The notes under the pieces are model-generated. The model did no database searches. It saw only the letters and a list, made by a program, of their open reading frames with translations, and was not told where the DNA came from. This document shows, piece by piece, positions 55,097 to 64,000 of a stretch of 64,000 bases of DNA. A program made the position numbers and the translations under genes. This stretch comes from Parabacteroides sp. 52. Lineage in GTDB: Bacteria > Bacteroidota > Bacteroidia > Bacteroidales > Tannerellaceae. Each line of letters opens with the position of its first letter. Positions within the stretch are counted from its first letter, which is position 1. The stretch spans positions 78,726 to 142,725 of the forward strand of contig NZ_QVMG01000002.1 of NCBI RefSeq assembly GCF_010500925.1. The letters run 5' to 3'.

Positions 55097-56245
55097 ATGA
55101 AAAGACAATTAGCTATATTAGGTTCTACGGGTTCTATTGGAACCCAGGCATTGGAAGTGGTAAGCGAGCATGCCGATTTGTTTGAGGTTTATGCGTTGAC
55201 AGCAAATAATCAGGTTGATTTGCTTATCAACCAGGCGCGTAAATTCATGCCGGAGGTAGTGGTTATTGCCAATGAAGAGAAATATCCGGAATTGAAAGAG
55301 GCTTTGGAAGATCTACCCATAAAGGTGTGGGCCGGTTCCGAAGCAATCGCCCAGGTAGTACAGTCGGAACCGATTCATATGGTACTGACTGCTATGGTCG
55401 GATATTCCGGGTTGAAACCGACAATCGCAGCCATAAAAGCCGGTAAGGCGATTGCTTTGGCCAATAAAGAAACCTTGGTGGTTGCAGGGGAACTGATCAC
55501 CTCCCTGGCTGCTGAATATAAAGTACCTGTCTTGCCGGTTGATTCGGAGCATTCCGCTATTTTTCAGTGTTTGGCTGGCGAATGGGAGAATCCGGTGGAG
55601 AAGATCGTGTTGACAGCTTCCGGCGGACCGTTCCGCACGAAGTCGCTGGAAGAGTTGGCTTTGGTAACAAAGACACAGGCATTGAAACACCCAAACTGGA
55701 CGATGGGAGCAAAGGTGACGATTGATTCTGCTTCGATGATGAATAAAGGCTTTGAGATGATTGAGGCGAAATGGTTGTTTGGCGTTTCACCCGATCAGAT
55801 ACAGGTCGTGGTGCATCCGCAATCGATTATTCATTCGATGGTTCAGTTTCAGGATGGAGCTGTTATGGCTCAATTGGGTATTCCGGATATGAAACTGCCG
55901 ATAGCCTATGCCTTTTCTTATCCCCAGCGGTTGAAGAGTACCGCTCCCCGGTTGGACTTCAAGCAGTATGCCACACTTACTTTTGAAGAGCCGGATATGA
56001 CACGTTTCAGAAACCTGGCATTTGCTTTTGAATCCATACGGAAAGGAGGCAATCTGCCTTGTGTCATGAATGCGGCCAATGAAGTAGTGGTCGCCGCTTT
56101 CCTGCAGGAAAAGATCGGTTTTTTGCAGATGAGTGATGTGATAGAGAAGACAATGGAGAAAGCAACTTTTATTGCAACGCCCGATTACGATGATTATGTG
56201 GCGACAGATACAGAAGCCAGGCAGATAGCTATGGGTTTATTTTAA
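55097..56245 (+). CDS. dxr: 1-deoxy-D-xylulose 5-phosphate reductoisomerase
   Basis: 382 residues. NADPH loop GSTGSIGTQAL (~9-19), metal-binding PVDSEHSAIFQCL (~146-158) with the Asp-Ser-Glu ligands, TASGGPFR (~177-184) and MNKGFEMIEAKWLF (~218-231). It makes MEP from DXP, the second step of the methylerythritol route to isoprenoids. Gap from the M23 gene is 5 bp, and rseP follows after 21 bp, the usual Bacteroidota dxr-rseP pair. Confidence 0.97.
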   Translation: MKRQLAILGSTGSIGTQALEVVSEHADLFEVYALTANNQVDLLINQARKFMPEVVVIANEEKYPELKEALEDLPIKVWAGSEAIAQVVQSEPIHMVLTAMVGYSGLKPTIAAIKAGKAIALANKETLVVAGELITSLAAEYKVPVLPVDSEHSAIFQCLAGEWENPVEKIVLTASGGPFRTKSLEELALVTKTQALKHPNWTMGAKVTIDSASMMNKGFEMIEAKWLFGVSPDQIQVVVHPQSIIHSMVQFQDGAVMAQLGIPDMKLPIAYAFSYPQRLKSTAPRLDFKQYATLTFEEPDMTRFRNLAFAFESIRKGGNLPCVMNAANEVVVAAFLQEKIGFLQMSDVIEKTMEKATFIATPDYDDYVATDTEARQIAMGLF

Positions 56246-56266
56246 ATATTTAATGAATAAAAATAG

Positions 56267-57598
56267 ATGGAGACATTTTTGATTAAGGCATTACAGCTTA
56301 TATTAAGCTTATCGATATTGGTGCTTGTGCATGAGTTCGGGCATTTTATTTTTGCCCGTATCTACAAGGTACGTGTGGAAAAGTTTTACCTGTTTTTTGA
56401 TGCTTGGTTTGCCCTTTTCCGGTATAAACCGAAAAACAGTGATACGGAGTACGGTGTGGGGTGGTTGCCCTTGGGCGGATATTGTAAGATCTCCGGGATG
56501 ATCGATGAGAGTATGGATAAGGAGCAGATGGCCTTGCCGCCGCAACCCTATGAGTTCCGTTCCAAATCAGCAGGAAAACGACTGATGATAATGATTGCCG
56601 GGGTCTTATTTAATTTCCTCCTGGCGCTTTTTATCTATTCCATGATTTTATATACCTGGGGAGATACGTATGTACCTCTTAAGAATATGAAACATGGGAT
56701 GTATTACAGTGAAACATTTCATGACGTAGGCTTTCGGGATGGAGATATACTGACGAAAGCGGACGATACGGTATTGGAGCGTTTTGGGGAGAATAGTTTT
56801 CGCCAGGTGGTTGAAGCCCGAACGGTAACAGTGATTCGAGACGGTATAGAAGTTGTTATTCCTATGCCGGAGGATATGATGCAACGGGTATTGCGGGATA
56901 AAAAAGGTTTTGCCGATCCCAACCGTTTCCCTATGGTGATACGGGAGTTGGCCGACGAGCACTCTCCGGCGGCTAAAGCGGGCTTGATGGCACGCGATAG
57001 TATTGTCTCTGTTAATGGTGAGGCAACGCCTGTGTCTGAAGATGTAATGCGGGTTTTGAATGCAAACAAAGATGCGGATATACAAGTAGGTTTTTACCGG
57101 AATGGTCTTTTGGAATCTACCGTATTGCATACGGATACTGCCGGTAAGATGGGGGTATATGCGGAGACTTCTACCGCTTTATTGTATGGTACGGTGACGA
57201 AGTCCTATGGTTTCTTCGAGTCTTTTCCGGCCGGAGCCAAACTGGGTGTTAATACATTGAAAGGGTATGTGAATGATATGAAATATGTATTCACCAAAGA
57301 AGGAGCATCCAGTCTGGGAGGATTCGGTACTATCGGAGGCTTATTTCCTGCCAAATGGAACTGGCGTATGTTCTGGGAAAGGACCGCTTTTCTATCCATT
57401 ATTCTGGCGTTTATGAATATCTTGCCTATACCTGCATTGGACGGTGGTCATGTTATGTTCTTATTGTATGAAGTTATTGCCCGTCGCAAACCGAGTGATA
57501 AGTTCCTGGAGTATGCACAGATAACAGGTATGTTGATTCTTTTCGGCTTACTTCTTTTTGCCAATGGGAATGATCTTATCCGGTATTTCTTTAAGTAA
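56267..57598 (+). CDS. rseP: Site-2-type intramembrane zinc protease (RseP/M50)
   Basis: 443 residues. First membrane helix carries HEFGHFIFA (~24-32) with the zinc His pair and catalytic Glu, followed by a membrane re-entrant GVGWLPLGGYCKISGM (~62-77), a long periplasmic part with a PDZ domain (VIRELADEHSPAAKAGLM... ~223-290), and the second active-site helix MNILPIPALDGGHVMF (~384-399) with the zinc Asp. It cleaves membrane-embedded substrates after a first-site cut, for example anti-sigma factors. Last gene of the operon. Confidence 0.95.
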   Translation: METFLIKALQLILSLSILVLVHEFGHFIFARIYKVRVEKFYLFFDAWFALFRYKPKNSDTEYGVGWLPLGGYCKISGMIDESMDKEQMALPPQPYEFRSKSAGKRLMIMIAGVLFNFLLALFIYSMILYTWGDTYVPLKNMKHGMYYSETFHDVGFRDGDILTKADDTVLERFGENSFRQVVEARTVTVIRDGIEVVIPMPEDMMQRVLRDKKGFADPNRFPMVIRELADEHSPAAKAGLMARDSIVSVNGEATPVSEDVMRVLNANKDADIQVGFYRNGLLESTVLHTDTAGKMGVYAETSTALLYGTVTKSYGFFESFPAGAKLGVNTLKGYVNDMKYVFTKEGASSLGGFGTIGGLFPAKWNWRMFWERTAFLSIILAFMNILPIPALDGGHVMFLLYEVIARRKPSDKFLEYAQITGMLILFGLLLFANGNDLIRYFFK

Positions 57599-57622
57599 AA
57601 GCGCGTAAAACGTATTTTATAT

Positions 57623-57658
57623 CAAAAGGGGCTGTCCAAAACTGGACAGCCCCTTTTG
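57623..57658. terminator. Strong bidirectional terminator between rseP and the TPR gene
   Basis: CAAAAGGGGCTGTCC and its exact complement form a 15-bp stem around AAAACT. The A and T ends let it act on both converging transcripts. Confidence 0.92.
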
Positions 57659-57681
57659 ATTTTATAATCTTGCCGTTTTTT

Positions 57682-58407
57682 TTATTTCAGCACTTCATTG
57701 ACTGCATCTAAAGATTTTTGAGCGTTGGCATTGCCGATGGTTTTAGCTTGCTCCAGGTATTCTTTGGCTTTTTTAAAGTCTACACTCGCTTTGCTTTTTT
57801 CAGCAGCGTATTTGTCCGGATCTGTTGCTGCTGCTGCCGTTGCTGCCTGTAACACTTTAGCTCCTTTGTTATAATATAAGATACCTAAGCTATACAGTGC
57901 ATTGCCCTGATAGGTTTTGTTAGATACTTTCAATACTTCATTGAACAGTTTTTCCGCTTCAGTCGCATCTCCGCTTTTTTGTTTGGCTTGTGCTAATTTC
58001 ATGAAGTAGCCATATTGCATCTTCTCTAAGTTTGCATTTGCCGGGAAAGCTTTGAGACCTTCTTCTACTGTTGCACTGAATTCTTCTGATTTGTTTAAAT
58101 CGCGTAAAGCCTTGGCTTTACCTGCATATGCATTTTCTGCTTTGTATCCTTTTTTGATAGACATATCAAAGAAACGAACGGCCTCATCGTATTTTTTTGC
58201 CTGGTCTGCACTGAATCCTGCGTTGAAGATACGTGCTTCGTCCTGGTAATCTGTCAGTTTAAGGTATTCGCTGTATTTGCTTAATGCTTCTTCGTAATTT
58301 TTTACTTTAATGGCAGCGTCACCTTCATCTCGCAATTTGTCAGCATCTTGTGCAAATAGGCTTCCCAGACAAAAGCAAAACGATACAAATAAAACAATTT
58401 TCTTCAT
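57682..58407 (-). CDS. Exported TPR-repeat protein
   Basis: 241 residues. Signal peptide MKKIVLFVSFCFCLGSLFAQ, cleaved after FAQ. The body is five to six TPR-like helical pairs, for example AAIKVKNYEEALSKYSEYLK (~32-51) and AEKLFNEVLKVSNKTYQGNALYSLGILYY in outline. The sequence is Lys- and Ala-rich. A protein-interaction scaffold in the periplasm is likely; the partner is unknown. Own promoter; the operon partner, if any, is none. Confidence 0.88.
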   Translation of the reverse strand: MKKIVLFVSFCFCLGSLFAQDADKLRDEGDAAIKVKNYEEALSKYSEYLKLTDYQDEARIFNAGFSADQAKKYDEAVRFFDMSIKKGYKAENAYAGKAKALRDLNKSEEFSATVEEGLKAFPANANLEKMQYGYFMKLAQAKQKSGDATEAEKLFNEVLKVSNKTYQGNALYSLGILYYNKGAKVLQAATAAAATDPDKYAAEKSKASVDFKKAKEYLEQAKTIGNANAQKSLDAVNEVLK

Positions 58408-58434
58408 GATTAAATTAATTTAGTTGATAATGTC

Positions 58435-58465
58435 CAAAAGTAGTATCTCTGCTCAAAGCGAACAA
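58435..58465 (-). promoter_or_regulatory. Promoter of the TPR gene
   Basis: The minus strand has TACTTTTG at 58442-58435 and TTG at 58465-58463, spacing 20 bp. The start codon is 28 bp downstream of the -7. Confidence 0.65.
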
Positions 58466-58541
58466 GGTTTTTTGCTTTTATTTAGATTTCCAAAGGTAAA
58501 TAATTGTTTGTTAACAATGAGTTTTTCGGAAGTAGAAACAA

Positions 58542-58574
58542 AAAAGGCCTGTTTGCATTTCAAACAGGCCTTTT
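58542..58574 (-). terminator. Terminator of secA
   Basis: AAAAGGCCTGTTTG and its exact complement form a 14-bp stem with a 5-nt loop; on the minus strand it is followed by more T. Confidence 0.92.
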
Positions 58575-58587
58575 GGTGGGTTTTATT

Positions 58588-61500
58588 TTATAAACCTTTG
58601 CCGTGGCAAGCTTTATATTTCTTACCGCTTCCACAAGGGCAAGGATCGTTACGTCCTACTCTTTTTTCTGTGCGAATCGGTTCCAGTCTTTGTTGTTGCT
58701 GTTGCATTTGTTCCGGTGCATTTGGATTAACCGGTGCATGATTACCTCCGCCTATTTCGGCTTTCTCTGTCCGGTACCGGCTCATATCCTGGCGTCTTTC
58801 CGGTGTTGCCTGTTGCACGGCAATACGGCGGGAGGCGGCAGCTGCTGCAGCTTGTTGTTCGGCCGACGGTTGCTCTTCCCGTACCGGTATCTGTCCACGC
58901 ATCAAAACGGCAGCACTCTTTCTGTTCATGATATCTACCATCGTTTTAAAGAGGGTATACGATTCCAGTTTGTAGATCAATAACGGATCTTTGTTCTCGT
59001 AGCTGGCATTCTGAACCGAATGGCGTAATTCATCCATTTCGCGTAAGTGTTCTTTCCAGGATTCGTCGATGGTATGCAATACAATAGATTTCTGGAAAGA
59101 TTTAGCAATCGCTTTACTTTCCGTATCGTAGGCTTCTTTCAGGTTGCAGGATACATTATACATCCGTTTTCCGTCTGTGATCGGAATAAGAATGTTTTCG
59201 TACATAGCTCCCTGATTTTCGTATACCTGTTTAATTACCGGATTGGCAACCTGTATCATCCGCTCCATCCGGCGTTTGAAAGTCTTCAACACCTCGTCGA
59301 AAAGTTTGTCTATCAGCTCAGGAGACTTTATACTTTTGAATTCTTCTTCTGTGAAAGGCGATTCCATTGCGAATGTACGGAAGAGTTCCAGTTTGAATCC
59401 TTCAAAGTCATGCACATCGGCATGTTGTTCGATAATGGAGGTCGAAGTATCGTAGATGGTATTCAATACGTCCATACCGATACGCTCTCCCATAAGCGCA
59501 TGTCGACGGCGGGTATAGATCACGTTACGTTGTGAGTTCATCACATCATCGTATTCGAGCAAACGTTTACGGATACCGAAGTTGTTTTCTTCCACTTTCT
59601 TTTGTGCCCGTTCTACCGACTTGCTCAGCATGCTGTGTTCCAATACTTCACCTTCTTTGAATCCCATACGGTCCATTAATCCGGCTATCTTTTCAGAAGC
59701 GAACAGACGCATCAGGTCATCTTCGAGAGAGACAAAGAATACCGAAGAACCCGGGTCTCCCTGACGTCCGGCACGTCCTCTTAACTGACGGTCTACGCGC
59801 CGGCTTTCGTGACGTTCCGTACCGATGATCGCCAAACCACCAGCAGCTTTCACCTCCGGAGAAAGTTTGATGTCGGTACCACGACCGGCCATATTGGTTG
59901 CAATCGTAACGGTGCCTTTTTGTCCTGCCTGGGCTACAATATCTGCTTCCCGTTGGTGTAATTTCGCATTCAATACATTGTGAGGTATCTTCCGCATATT
60001 CAACATACGGCTGAGCAATTCGGATATCTCCACCGAAGTTGTACCGACAAGCACCGGTCTTCCGGCTTCCACCAAAGCGCTGATCTCGTCAATCACCGCA
60101 TTGTATTTTTCCCGCTTCGTTTTGTAGATGCGGTCGTTCATATCTTTACGGGCGATCGGGCGGTTGGTAGGAATAACCACAACATCCAGTTTGTAGATGT
60201 CCCAAAGTTCGCCTGCTTCCGTTTCAGCCGTACCGGTCATACCGGATAGTTTGTGGTACATACGGAAGTAATTCTGTAAAGTAATCGTTGCAAACGTCTG
60301 GGTGGCAGCTTCCACCTTCACCCGTTCTTTGGCTTCAATCGCCTGGTGCAGTCCGTCGGAGTAACGACGTCCATCCATAATACGTCCGGTCTGTTCGTCA
60401 ACGATCATTACCTTATTGTCCATAACCACATACTCATCATCTTTTTCAAACAATGTATAGGCTTTCAGTAATTGGTTGATTGTATGTACGCGTTCGCTTT
60501 TTACGGAATAGTTTGCCAGGATCTCATCTTTTTGTGCTTGCACTTCTTCTTCCGTACCCGTCACGTTTTCCAACTGTGATAATTCGGCAGCAATATCCGG
60601 CAGTACAAAGAAATGAGGATCATCCGAATTACCTGTCAACAGGTCAATCCCTTTGTCTGTCAGCTCGATACTGTTGTTCTTCTCATCAATCACAAAGAAC
60701 AAATCATCGGTAACGAGGTGCATATTGCGCATATTCTCTGCCATGTACAATGCTTCGGTTTTGAGCATCTGCGATTTGATACCCGGTTCACTCAGGTATT
60801 TAATCAAGGCTTTGTTGCGCGGGAAACCTTTGAAAGAACGATAAAGCAGGAGTGTACCTTCTTCTTGTACTTTGTTATCGTCGCTGGCCATTTTTTGTTT
60901 GGCTTCGGTCAATAGTTTAGTGGCCAGGTTCTTTTGAGCATTGACAACCACCTCTACATTGGGGCGGAACTGTTCAAACAATTGTTCTTCTCCGCGGGGG
61001 ATAGGTCCGGAAATGATCAAAGGAGTACGGGCATCGTCAATCAATACCGAGTCGACCTCATCGACAATGGCATAATTGTGTTTGCGTTGTACCAGATCAT
61101 TGGGGCTGATAGCCATATTGTCACGCAGGTAATCAAAGCCGAACTCATTGTTCGTACCGAAAGTAATATCTGCATTATACGCTGCCCGGCGGGCGTCGGA
61201 GTTGGGTTGGTGTTTGTCGATACAATCAACAGACAATCCATGGAACATATACAATGGTCCCATCCATTCCGAGTCACGTTTAGACAGGTAGTCGTTCACC
61301 GTTACTACGTGTACCCCGTTTCGTGTCAGGGCATTGAGGAAGACAGGCAGGGTAGCAACCAGGGTTTTTCCTTCCCCGGTAGCCATTTCGGCAATCTTAC
61401 CTTTGTGTAATACAACACCTCCGAACAGCTGTACATCGTAATGTATCATGTCCCAGTGTATTTCACCTCCTCCGGCTGTCCAGTGGTTCAGGTAAATAGC

Positions 61501-61953
61501 TTTATCGTCTTCGATGCGTACGAAGTCGTGTTTGGCAGCCAGGTCACGGTCGAAGTCAGTGGCAGTTACCACAATTTCTTCGTTTTCGGTGAAACGGCGT
61601 GCTGTATCTTTAACGATAGAAAAGACTTCGGGTAATACCTCTTCGAGGATCACCTCCATTTTTTCTGTAATTTCTTTTTCTATTTTATCTACTTCTGCCC
61701 AAATTGTTTCCCGCTCTTCCAATTCTTTCTCGTCTATGCCTTCGCGCAGGCGGGCTACGGCAGCCCGTTCGTCGGCTACATAATCCTGGATGCGTTGTTT
61801 GATATCATCTATCCTGGCACGTAACTCATCGTGGCTTAGACCTGCAATAGACGGATAAACGGCTTGGATTTTCTTCACATACGGGGTGATCTCTTTCAGG
61901 TCCCGTTGCGATTTATTGCCGAATAATTTGGTCATAAATTCATTGAATCCCAT
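58588..61953 (-). CDS. secA: Preprotein translocase ATPase SecA
   Basis: 1121 residues from the ATG at 61953 ([18 protein letters not shown]); the longer frame to 62007 runs into a repeat. Motor with Walker [14 protein letters not shown] (~206-218), DEVDSVLID (~290-298), the preprotein cross-linking domain, second ATPase fold ([28 protein letters not shown]), helical scaffold, and a C-terminal zinc tail [14 protein letters not shown] (~1105-1118) that contacts SecB and the membrane. It drives export through SecYEG. Longer than E. coli SecA (901), as usual in Bacteroidota, with an acidic insert near 90-140 and a Gln-rich linker near 1085. Confidence 0.97.
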   Translation of the reverse strand: MGFNEFMTKLFGNKSQRDLKEITPYVKKIQAVYPSIAGLSHDELRARIDDIKQRIQDYVADERAAVARLREGIDEKELEERETIWAEVDKIEKEITEKMEVILEEVLPEVFSIVKDTARRFTENEEIVVTATDFDRDLAAKHDFVRIEDDKAIYLNHWTAGGGEIHWDMIHYDVQLFGGVVLHKGKIAEMATGEGKTLVATLPVFLNALTRNGVHVVTVNDYLSKRDSEWMGPLYMFHGLSVDCIDKHQPNSDARRAAYNADITFGTNNEFGFDYLRDNMAISPNDLVQRKHNYAIVDEVDSVLIDDARTPLIISGPIPRGEEQLFEQFRPNVEVVVNAQKNLATKLLTEAKQKMASDDNKVQEEGTLLLYRSFKGFPRNKALIKYLSEPGIKSQMLKTEALYMAENMRNMHLVTDDLFFVIDEKNNSIELTDKGIDLLTGNSDDPHFFVLPDIAAELSQLENVTGTEEEVQAQKDEILANYSVKSERVHTINQLLKAYTLFEKDDEYVVMDNKVMIVDEQTGRIMDGRRYSDGLHQAIEAKERVKVEAATQTFATITLQNYFRMYHKLSGMTGTAETEAGELWDIYKLDVVVIPTNRPIARKDMNDRIYKTKREKYNAVIDEISALVEAGRPVLVGTTSVEISELLSRMLNMRKIPHNVLNAKLHQREADIVAQAGQKGTVTIATNMAGRGTDIKLSPEVKAAGGLAIIGTERHESRRVDRQLRGRAGRQGDPGSSVFFVSLEDDLMRLFASEKIAGLMDRMGFKEGEVLEHSMLSKSVERAQKKVEENNFGIRKRLLEYDDVMNSQRNVIYTRRRHALMGERIGMDVLNTIYDTSTSIIEQHADVHDFEGFKLELFRTFAMESPFTEEEFKSIKSPELIDKLFDEVLKTFKRRMERMIQVANPVIKQVYENQGAMYENILIPITDGKRMYNVSCNLKEAYDTESKAIAKSFQKSIVLHTIDESWKEHLREMDELRHSVQNASYENKDPLLIYKLESYTLFKTMVDIMNRKSAAVLMRGQIPVREEQPSAEQQAAAAAASRRIAVQQATPERRQDMSRYRTEKAEIGGGNHAPVNPNAPEQMQQQQQRLEPIRTEKRVGRNDPCPCGSGKKYKACHGKGL

Positions 61954-61968
61954 AATTCTTTTATTTAA

Positions 61969-62008
61969 TTGACAAGTGACAATTGGTAATTGACAATGAA
62001 ATGTCAAA
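61969..62008. repeat. AATTGAC-type repeat upstream of secA
   Basis: TTGACAAGTGACAATTGG, then TAATTGACAATGAA. Inverted with respect to the array at 62117-62150; together they flank a ~110-bp spacer. Confidence 0.8.
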
Positions 62009-62116
62009 TGGAATTGTATTCTTGCCGTACGTTTATATTCTTGTTATTCGTGATTAAGGGAGACGGAGTCAGGGATTGAATGACGCATTCTTCCCTTTTT
62101 CCCCCTTTTGCTTTCC

Positions 62117-62150
62117 GAATTGTCAATTGTTACTTGTCAATTGTCAATTC
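62117..62150. repeat. AATTGTC-type repeat at the 3' end of the phosphatase-like gene
   Basis: GAATTGTCAATTGTTACT and TGTCAATTGTCAATTC. It supplies the last codons (ELTIDK) and the stop codon of the gene that ends at 62130. Confidence 0.85.
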
Positions 62151-63716
62151 AAACAGCGGAACGCTGTTTGACGCATTCGGTGGCCTTATCCGTAATATAT
62201 GTGTTACGGAAGGGGCTACTTCTGTCGCTTTTACTTCGCGGTAAATATGTTTAGGCTGAATGCCATTCCCCATAAAGATGAGTGGGGTCATAACGGCATT
62301 GTTCCGGATCACTTTGACTTTTTCTTTGGCATCGTCAAAGTTGATCTTCCAGCCTGGTTGCAGTTCGATGATCAGATCGCCACGTCCCAGGTGATGGGTG
62401 CCGTGACGGAATTTGGCGGTGCCTTCGTTCCAGTCTCCATGCAGCAGGGCATGATCGGTCGTGACCAATTGTACCCCACTGAATTCCTGGATGAATTCAG
62501 CCGCTTTATCTTGTATTTCGGTAAGATTTAATTTAGCGTTTTCAATGGCTTTACGGTTCAGGTATATCTGGTTGTTGTAATATCCCTTCACCCAATTATT
62601 CTCCTGTCCGTATACGGCCATCAAATACATGTTGAGCAGTGCGATGCAACGTTTGGGGTGAAATTCGCCTCCGCCCAATAGCATTCCCTCCGGATATTCT
62701 TCTTCGCTGCGGAAATAACCGCTGCCGGTGAACACAATCAGTGTGCGGTTCAGGCCGACCTTTTTATCGATTACATCCAATAATTCTTCGATGTCCTTAT
62801 CCAATTGGTAATAGGTATCCTGAATCTCCCGGTTGTATTCCTTATGCATCAGGCCCCGGTAGTTACCGGCGTAATAGGTCAACGCGAGCATATCCGGACA
62901 AGAACGTGTGCCGAATGCCGCATATTCCAGGAATTGTTTGGCCAAGCGGTTGATCTCCTTATTTATAAAAGGAGATGTTTTTAAGTGCAGATACGGATTG
63001 GCTTGCTTGGTATTGAATGTATATTTGAAAGGCACCTCGTCCTGTACGTAGGGAAATGCATGGTAACGGTCGAGTGGTAGAGAGGGTGTCCATGTCATCG
63101 TCTCCAACCGGGAAGGCAAGGCTTCGACTCCGTTATTGTATTTATCCAGGTACCAGGGGATTCCTTTATAATAGGTCGTGGTCGCCCATTTACCATTGTA
63201 ATCATCCATCCAGAACGCTCCGTTCGCTGCATGTCCGGCAGAAAGTATGGCACTTTCCGCATCCGGTGCAATGGCGTACACATCGCTGCGTCCTTTGGAG
63301 GCTATTTTCAATTCGTCTCCTATGGTCGAACCTATCAACGCTTTGGGAGAATAGTTCTCTTTCGTATAATTTCCTAAGAATTCCGGGTCGTTTAAGATAG
63401 AGACGGCTCGTTCTTTCTCGAAATCATATACTTTGTCGTTATGTATGCCGTGGAAGGCCGGATTGGAGCCGGTAAAAAGGGTGGCGAATGCACTGGCCTG
63501 GTCAATGTTTGAAAATTCGAAACGGATGTTATTGTAAACAAGGCCTTCGTTCATTAAACGTTTGAAGCCCCGTTCCCCAAAGGTTTGGTAGAAATATTCA
63601 ATATAATCCCCTCGCAATTGATCCACCGTAATGCATACCACTAACTTGGGAGCTTGTTGTGCTTCCAGGTTGGTGACTGCCAAAAGGACGATCAGTGACG
63701 ATAATATTTTTCTCAT
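62130..63716 (-). CDS. Alkaline-phosphatase-superfamily protein with lost catalytic residues
   Basis: 528 residues. Signal peptide (MRKILSSLIVLLAVTNLEAQ). The fold matches PafA-type phosphatases: VCITVDQLRGDYIEYF (27-42), AESAILSAGHAANGAFW (153-169), LDKDIEELLDVIDKKVG (305-321) and PLIFMGNGI near the end. But where active members have TGPGHAS, D-x-x-GH and T-A-D-H-G, this protein has NIDQASAFATLFTG (70-83), LTYYAGNYRG (279-288) and FTGSGYF (329-335): the nucleophile and most metal ligands are missing. It is most likely non-catalytic. Its ATG overlaps the upstream stop by 4 bp, and the last residues are repeat-encoded. Confidence 0.85.
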   Translation of the reverse strand: MRKILSSLIVLLAVTNLEAQQAPKLVVCITVDQLRGDYIEYFYQTFGERGFKRLMNEGLVYNNIRFEFSNIDQASAFATLFTGSNPAFHGIHNDKVYDFEKERAVSILNDPEFLGNYTKENYSPKALIGSTIGDELKIASKGRSDVYAIAPDAESAILSAGHAANGAFWMDDYNGKWATTTYYKGIPWYLDKYNNGVEALPSRLETMTWTPSLPLDRYHAFPYVQDEVPFKYTFNTKQANPYLHLKTSPFINKEINRLAKQFLEYAAFGTRSCPDMLALTYYAGNYRGLMHKEYNREIQDTYYQLDKDIEELLDVIDKKVGLNRTLIVFTGSGYFRSEEEYPEGMLLGGGEFHPKRCIALLNMYLMAVYGQENNWVKGYYNNQIYLNRKAIENAKLNLTEIQDKAAEFIQEFSGVQLVTTDHALLHGDWNEGTAKFRHGTHHLGRGDLIIELQPGWKINFDDAKEKVKVIRNNAVMTPLIFMGNGIQPKHIYREVKATEVAPSVTHILRIRPPNASNSVPLFELTIDK

Positions 63717-64000
63717 TCGAAATGTCGTTTATACCTGTATAGCCCATATCCGGAACGTAGCCAAAGCGTGGCTACAAGCGGTATGAAGGCTGCATTCATC
63801 TGCTGTGGTATGAAATGCCAACCCATCAGCATACATGAAAGCGCCGCAAAGTTAATAAAATGATAGCAATATGCGGCCTTCTTTCCTCTTTTTACACAAA
63901 ATAAAATAAGTCCGATCAGGTGTAAAGGGTGTAACCATATCAAGGACCAATTGGGCCAGATAGACGGATGTTCGGACTGGAAACACAAAAAGAAAAGGAC
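63713..64000 (-). CDS. Membrane protein C-terminus (possible Lnb/DUF4105 family), 5' part beyond window edge
   Basis: 96 residues visible, frame open to the right edge. Three hydrophobic helices: LIWLHPLHLIGLILFCV (~19-35), AAYCYHFINFAALSCMLMGW (~40-60) and MNAAFIPLVATLWLRSGYG (~66-84), ending YRYKRHFE. The WLHPLH motif and position next to a PafA-like gene recall the C-terminal membrane part of DUF4105/Lnb-type proteins of Bacteroidota, but the domain itself is outside the window. Overlap of 4 bp with the next gene shows coupling. Confidence 0.6.
   Translation of the reverse strand, partial: VLFFLCFQSEHPSIWPNWSLIWLHPLHLIGLILFCVKRGKKAAYCYHFINFAALSCMLMGWHFIPQQMNAAFIPLVATLWLRSGYGLYRYKRHFE

Noticed and set aside
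62130..63716. Calling the phosphatase-fold gene a pseudogene
   Set aside because: The frame is intact, has a signal peptide and is coupled to its upstream neighbour; only the catalytic residues are lost.

Overview
The window reads as a chromosomal segment of a gut Bacteroidales bacterium. A Parabacteroides-like genome is my best guess; species cannot be fixed from sequence alone. Reasons: a SusC/SusD pair, a Na+/H+-type Rnf complex in the order rseC-like-rnfBCDGEA, Bacteroidota-only families (DUF3078, DUF4290, PCMD, DUF6913-like), an initiator tRNA without encoded CCA, and many copies of the Bacteroidota promoter -7 element TAnnTTTG. No phage, IS transposase, rRNA operon or CRISPR array was found. 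Both ends cut genes: an M16 peptidase at the left and a membrane protein at the right.

Layout. 1-6534 (minus): SusC/SusD importer followed by an M16 zinc peptidase. 7411-8682: rarA. 8813-13153: serine operon serC-serA-DUF1015-HAD, interrupted by an inverted-repeat-flanked S23/four-helix-bundle gene. 13258-19743 (minus): Rnf electron-transfer complex with galE at its end. 19940-21493: DUF3078 outer-membrane protein. 21982-22053: tRNA-fMet. 22208-24508: TetR-FabH-FabG. 24648-26784: RluA-type synthase and two cyclophilins. 26950-34717: cysQ, an SLC13 transporter, cysC, cysD, cysN, a sulfotransferase and a PCMD protein, i.e. a PAPS-making and PAPS-using locus. 34896-38362: ligA, a small unknown, dapA. 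38640-43070: cupin, clpB, an acidic protein and an OmpA lipoprotein. 43156-44650: a barrel-like protein and a phosphoesterase. 44745-49367 (minus): inositol-lipid type cluster (inositol-phosphate synthase, nucleotidyltransferase, ATP-grasp protein, CDP-alcohol phosphatidyltransferase, HAD phosphatase). 49698-51317: RRM protein and a secreted unknown. 51746-57598: DUF4290-murA-rimM-M23-dxr-rseP operon. 57682-64000 (minus): TPR protein, secA, a degenerate alkaline-phosphatase-fold protein and a membrane protein.

The most interesting material is of two kinds. First, two lipid or metabolite tailoring loci: the inositol cluster, which contains an unexplained ATP-grasp enzyme and a shifted catalytic Asp in the CDP-alcohol transferase, and the sulfonation locus, which makes PAPS without any PAPS reductase nearby. 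Second, a rich set of non-coding repeats: four intergenic elements built as 4 x 22 nt dyad units (7000, 21787, 38538, 51431); heptamer arrays of the ACTAATC type around the S23 gene and an empty counterpart; heptamer arrays of the AATTGTC type that run into genes and encode parts of their termini; and a 37-bp repeat shared by the sulfate and inositol loci.
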